Shown here piece after piece: positions 61,195 through 64,000 of a DNA stretch of 64,000 nt (its first letter is position 1; each line of letters begins with the position of its first letter). The notes beneath the pieces were generated by a model. It made no database searches. It was not told where the DNA came from and worked only from the letters and a program-made list of their open reading frames with translations. The DNA comes from Paramecium sonneborni. Taxonomy: Eukaryota > Ciliophora > Oligohymenophorea > Peniculida > Parameciidae. The stretch is taken from contig CAJJDN010000053.1 in NCBI GenBank assembly GCA_905182985.1, positions 3,761-67,760 of the forward strand, given 5' to 3'. The translations under genes and the position numbers were made by a program.

Positions 61195-62278
61195 TCATTT
61201 ATAAGATAAAATTTTCAAAATTTCTAAATGTCTAAACTTTAAAGTCAACTATCTTGGAGTCTATCCCCATATATCTTTTAATGATTCATCTGCTTAATGT
61301 CTCAATAATAATTCAACAATCTCTTTTAAATTTCGTTTACATGCTAAATGTAATGGTGTTTCTTGAACCTAATTTTTTTATATTTATTAATACTCTATTT
61401 CTTATGTTTATTAAAGTTTTATTCTCCATCAACAGCTTATTTACTGTAAAACTATCATTTTTAAGTATTGCATCAAAAAGTTGATTTTCTAAATCATTCG
61501 GTCTTTTAATTAACTTTTAATATTATTTATATAATTATTTTACTTTGATATTTAGTTTTTGCAGTTATGAGCTTATCAATTTAATTCTATCAGGATTAGA
61601 TTAATATTACTCAAACTCTTATTCTGATGTAAATCTTGGTTCAGGAATTGGTTAATTTTTCAAGAGAACCTTATATTTGTTCTAGTTCTCAATTGTTGAA
61701 TACTTATAGATAGGAAGATTCAAGTCTTCTTATCTTCTAAATAAATAATTAATTATATTTACATTCCATTTGGAGTCATCAACTCTTCTGAGTAATATTT
61801 GCTATACAAATTACATCTTTCCTCAAATTCTCTAACTCCTTTATTAGTCATCTTCTATATATCTTCTAAATCTTTCTTTAATAGATTTTTAGATTTAATC
61901 AATAATTCTTATTTTCTTTTTGATTGCTATTCTTATACTTCTTTTTAATATCTTTCCAATTTTAGTTAAAAATAGCTCTTTTTTTTCTTTTTTATTTATT
62001 ACTTGTTATCATTACTCTTTGACTTTTATTTATCTTCCTTGATTGTTTATGTTACAACCTTTTAAGATCTTTAAGTAAAAGGAACTTAATTAAGTGATGT
62101 TACATGAAATGAAGCTGGATGATTATTTCTTTCATTTTTTAGATATGAGAAAATTTCATAATCATCCATTAATTCTATCATTTTACAAAAGAGAAATACT
62201 TTTTTATTCAGGTGATATGCGTTCTGAAACTGCCTTCTTCCTTTTAAATATAGGATCTCTTTTAACAACAAAAAGCAT
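61195..62278 (-). CDS. Ankyrin-repeat protein, 335 aa
   Basis: 335 aa with introns of 25, 26 and 25 nt. The first 190 residues are helical and Lys/Gln-rich (SYFQLKLERYQKEVQEQQS, LLKKDLEDIQKMTNK). The C-terminal 90 hold ankyrin repeats: NQLFDAILKNDSFTVNKLL, ETPLHLACKRNLKEIVELLL, RHQADESLKDIWGQTPRQL. The ATG at 62278 lies 19 bp after the APC10 stop on the same strand. Splicing of the first intron (62190-62214) is needed to pass from one frame to the next. Function unknown beyond protein binding. Confidence 0.7.
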
Positions 62279-62297
62279 AATTATATAATTATAAGAA

Positions 62298-62960
62298 TCA
62301 ACGTATTGAAGCATATTAAGTAATTTCAGGTGTTTTAAAATCAGGAAAACTCAAACCTTGATTTTGTTTCCTAAAATAATTTATTTTCAATACTCTCTTG
62401 GTCCAAATATTTTCACTTATCTAATATGAGTGTCTTTTCCACTATGTTAATTTTATAAAACTACTATTTAGATATTAATTGTAGAAACATAAGGTCTAAT
62501 TTAATAAATGCTTTTACTTTTCTTAAGAATTTAACAATTTAGTCTTAAGTGCAAATACATACCATCCATATGGCTCTTTCAATTCAATAAATTAAACTTC
62601 CTAATTTTTAATTATTAAATGTACTTTCATATCTTGAATATTTGTTCCTGTTCTTATCGAAAGTTTGTTAGGAGTATAACTTTCGTCTTATTTGAAATCT
62701 AAATATAATGCCACTTCTTGAACTCTCATTTTCTTTAAAAATTATATTGTTATGTAATGTGGTTATGTTCCATCTGATTACCAAAACGTATTCAAATTAT
62801 CGTCTCTTAATTGATCTACTCCATTTCCTGTTTTTGCAGATGATAATGTCCAAATCGCTTAATCACCAATTTCTTTTCTTTACATATTAGCCATGGGTGC
62901 CATATTAGTTTGGGTATAGGGAGTCTAAATTGAAGAGTAAAATGGATTTTCAATATGCAT
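62298..62960 (-). CDS. ANAPC10: APC10/DOC1, anaphase-promoting complex subunit
   Basis: 205 aa with introns of 22 and 23 nt. APC10 is the DOC-domain subunit of the APC/C ubiquitin ligase; it forms the D-box co-receptor with Cdc20/Cdh1. The DOC fold is complete and very conserved: KEIGDQAIWTLSSAKTGNGV, DQLRDDNLNTFWQSDG, SYTPNKLSIRTG, ELKEPYGWYVF and HSGKDTHIRQVKIFGPRE. The C-terminus ends YASIR, the Ile-Arg (IR) tail that docks on the APC3/CDC27 TPR subunit, as in human APC10. The start is the first ATG (62960), which adds a short N-terminal tail. Confidence 0.92.
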
Positions 62961-63161
62961 GTTAAATTTCAAATATTTATAATTACAAAAAAATTAATGT
63001 TATTCTAATGATACAAAAAACATGTATTTTTCCCTTATATTCTTTTTTTATTATCCAAAATTACATCAGGTTAAAATTTTTTGCTTTTTAATTATAAATC
63101 GAATTTAGAATGATATGTAAAACAATTAAATATAAGATGGCATTTTATCTAACTATTTTCA
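62961..63161. other. Spacer upstream of APC10
   Basis: About 200 bp of AT-rich sequence with homopolymer runs and no convincing frame; presumably promoter and 3' untranslated sequence. Confidence 0.4.
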
Positions 63162-63679
63162 TCAAAAAGATAAGATTATATTATATAGTTTAATCAAAGT
63201 AGTGTTCAAAAATAATGTTTGAGAAATGTAGTAATTAATTAATAGCCTATTTTATATTTCTATTCTAGTTTTAAGTTTTAAAATTTCTTAATTAAGTTCC
63301 CTTTCTCTTTGAATAAATTATTTTTATCTTTATTTAAAATGCTAAATCAATGTTTTTAAATCATCGGCTAAGAGAATTGATTGATGGCTTTACTTGTCTT
63401 TCTGCTTCTTTGGAAACTTTTGATTTTTATTTTTTTAAAGATTTTAAATTAATTGTTGAACTTAAATTTATTGTTTTTAAGCTTGTATTCTAAAATTTTA
63501 TATTTTGGTATTTGATAAGCATAAACTAGATAATTATCGAATAAACGAGAATCAGTTTTACATCTAATATATTTAATTCTTATACTTTAATTATGCTGCG
63601 AATCTTTTTCATAATTCTTTGACTTTTATAATAATCAATAAAACAATTTCAATTATAATAATTGATTAATTATAGCCAT
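63162..63679 (-). CDS. Possible Gln/Lys-rich coiled-coil gene, structure unresolved
   Basis: A minus-strand frame with TGA at 63162-63164 reads as a Gln/Lys-rich helical protein (SILLADDLKTLIQHFKQRQ, QREREL). Upstream of about 63500 more than one splice pattern is possible, and a second frame (SKVSKEAERQVK) also looks protein-like. An ATG at 63679 can be reached only by assuming a 22-nt intron (GTTTTA...AAAAG). I cannot choose a single model; bounds at the 5' end are provisional. Confidence 0.35.
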
Positions 63680-63841
63680 CTCAAATTTGCTTTATGTTTT
63701 GCATTTTTAATTTAGGTGAAATAATTTAAACGAATATCATTTATTTAATATTATGAAATTATCTTTAATATACTTAAATGAAAGCAAACTAATTAAATTA
63801 ATAAATAGAATAAATAAAATTTATTTCATATTTTAACATTT

Positions 63842-64000
63842 GTAAATAAAGATAAATTCAATGATATTTTTGATGGTTTGGATTAGGAAATTATTCAATA
63901 AATTGTGTAACATTATCTATTTGATCATTTTATAAATTTGTTTAAGTATTTGAATTTGGAATAAAAAAACTATGATATAATTGTTATTATTAGGGACTTT
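63842..64000 (+). CDS. Possible exon of a gene cut by the window edge
   Basis: A plus-strand frame open to the end of the window gives acidic, protein-like sequence (NDIFDGLDQEIIQQIVQHYL, FDHFINLFKYLNLEQ). No start codon or upstream splice junction is certain. Probably an internal or 5' exon of a gene that continues beyond 64000. Confidence 0.35.

Noticed and set aside
1..64000. CRISPR arrays, transposons, rRNA genes, telomeric repeats, internal eliminated sequences
   Set aside because: No regularly spaced repeats, recognisable transposase, rRNA segment or C4A2/C3A3-type repeat was seen. Possible unexcised IESs (TA-bounded inserts) were not supported at any of the frame breaks.

Overview
The window is ciliate macronuclear-type DNA, most likely from a Paramecium species. 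The evidence is internal. The sequence is very AT-rich. Every convincing gene reads through TAA and TAG (as Gln) and stops only at TGA. Genes are interrupted by tiny 20-41 nt introns, mostly GTA...TAG. One gene encodes a protein of the trichocyst-matrix type, a secretory family typical of Paramecium. All genes were assembled by hand with the ciliate code; nearly all those described as complete gave lengths divisible by three after intron removal. The species cannot be told from the sequence alone.

Layout. 0.8-12.7 kb: UTP15 (ribosome biogenesis), a tandem cytochrome b5 protein, phosphomevalonate kinase, a centrin-like EF-hand protein with a frameshift, a pseudokinase, a GSK3-type kinase, an ankyrin protein and low-complexity proteins. 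12.7-24.5 kb: a Gln-rich protein, an F-box protein, an RsmI-type methyltransferase, a tRNA-Ala(CGC), a BAH-PHD reader and an amino-acid transporter. 24.7-34.6 kb: a coiled-coil protein, the ciliary WD/coiled-coil protein CFAP57, a second degenerate kinase, a small acylated protein, a TBC protein and JMJD6. 34.6-45 kb: an oversized CD36/LIMP2 protein, a coiled-coil pseudogene, a cyclic-nucleotide phosphodiesterase, a three-repeat Myb protein and a Pro-rich protein. 45-55 kb: WNK kinase, WDR47, and the proteasome activator PA200/Blm10. 55-64 kb: a helical protein, a coiled-coil protein, the trichocyst matrix protein, an ankyrin protein, APC10 and two incompletely resolved genes.

Genes are packed tightly. 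Divergent start codons lie as little as 18 bp apart, and two convergent pairs overlap by 9 and 14 bp. There is no operon logic; this is a patchwork of unrelated housekeeping, signalling and ciliary genes, as expected for a ciliate chromosome.

Two segments (3322-4567 = 4569-5814 and 13867-15018 = 15020-16171) appear to be identical tandem copies separated by a single N. They look like contig ends that overlap but were not merged, and they create false partial gene copies. I found no CRISPR array, recognisable transposon, rRNA or telomeric repeat. The most interesting biology is the set of kinases that break canonical rules (two pseudokinases and a WNK), the fraction of introns ending in AAG rather than TAG, a clearly decayed coiled-coil gene, and a CD36-family protein about twice the usual size.
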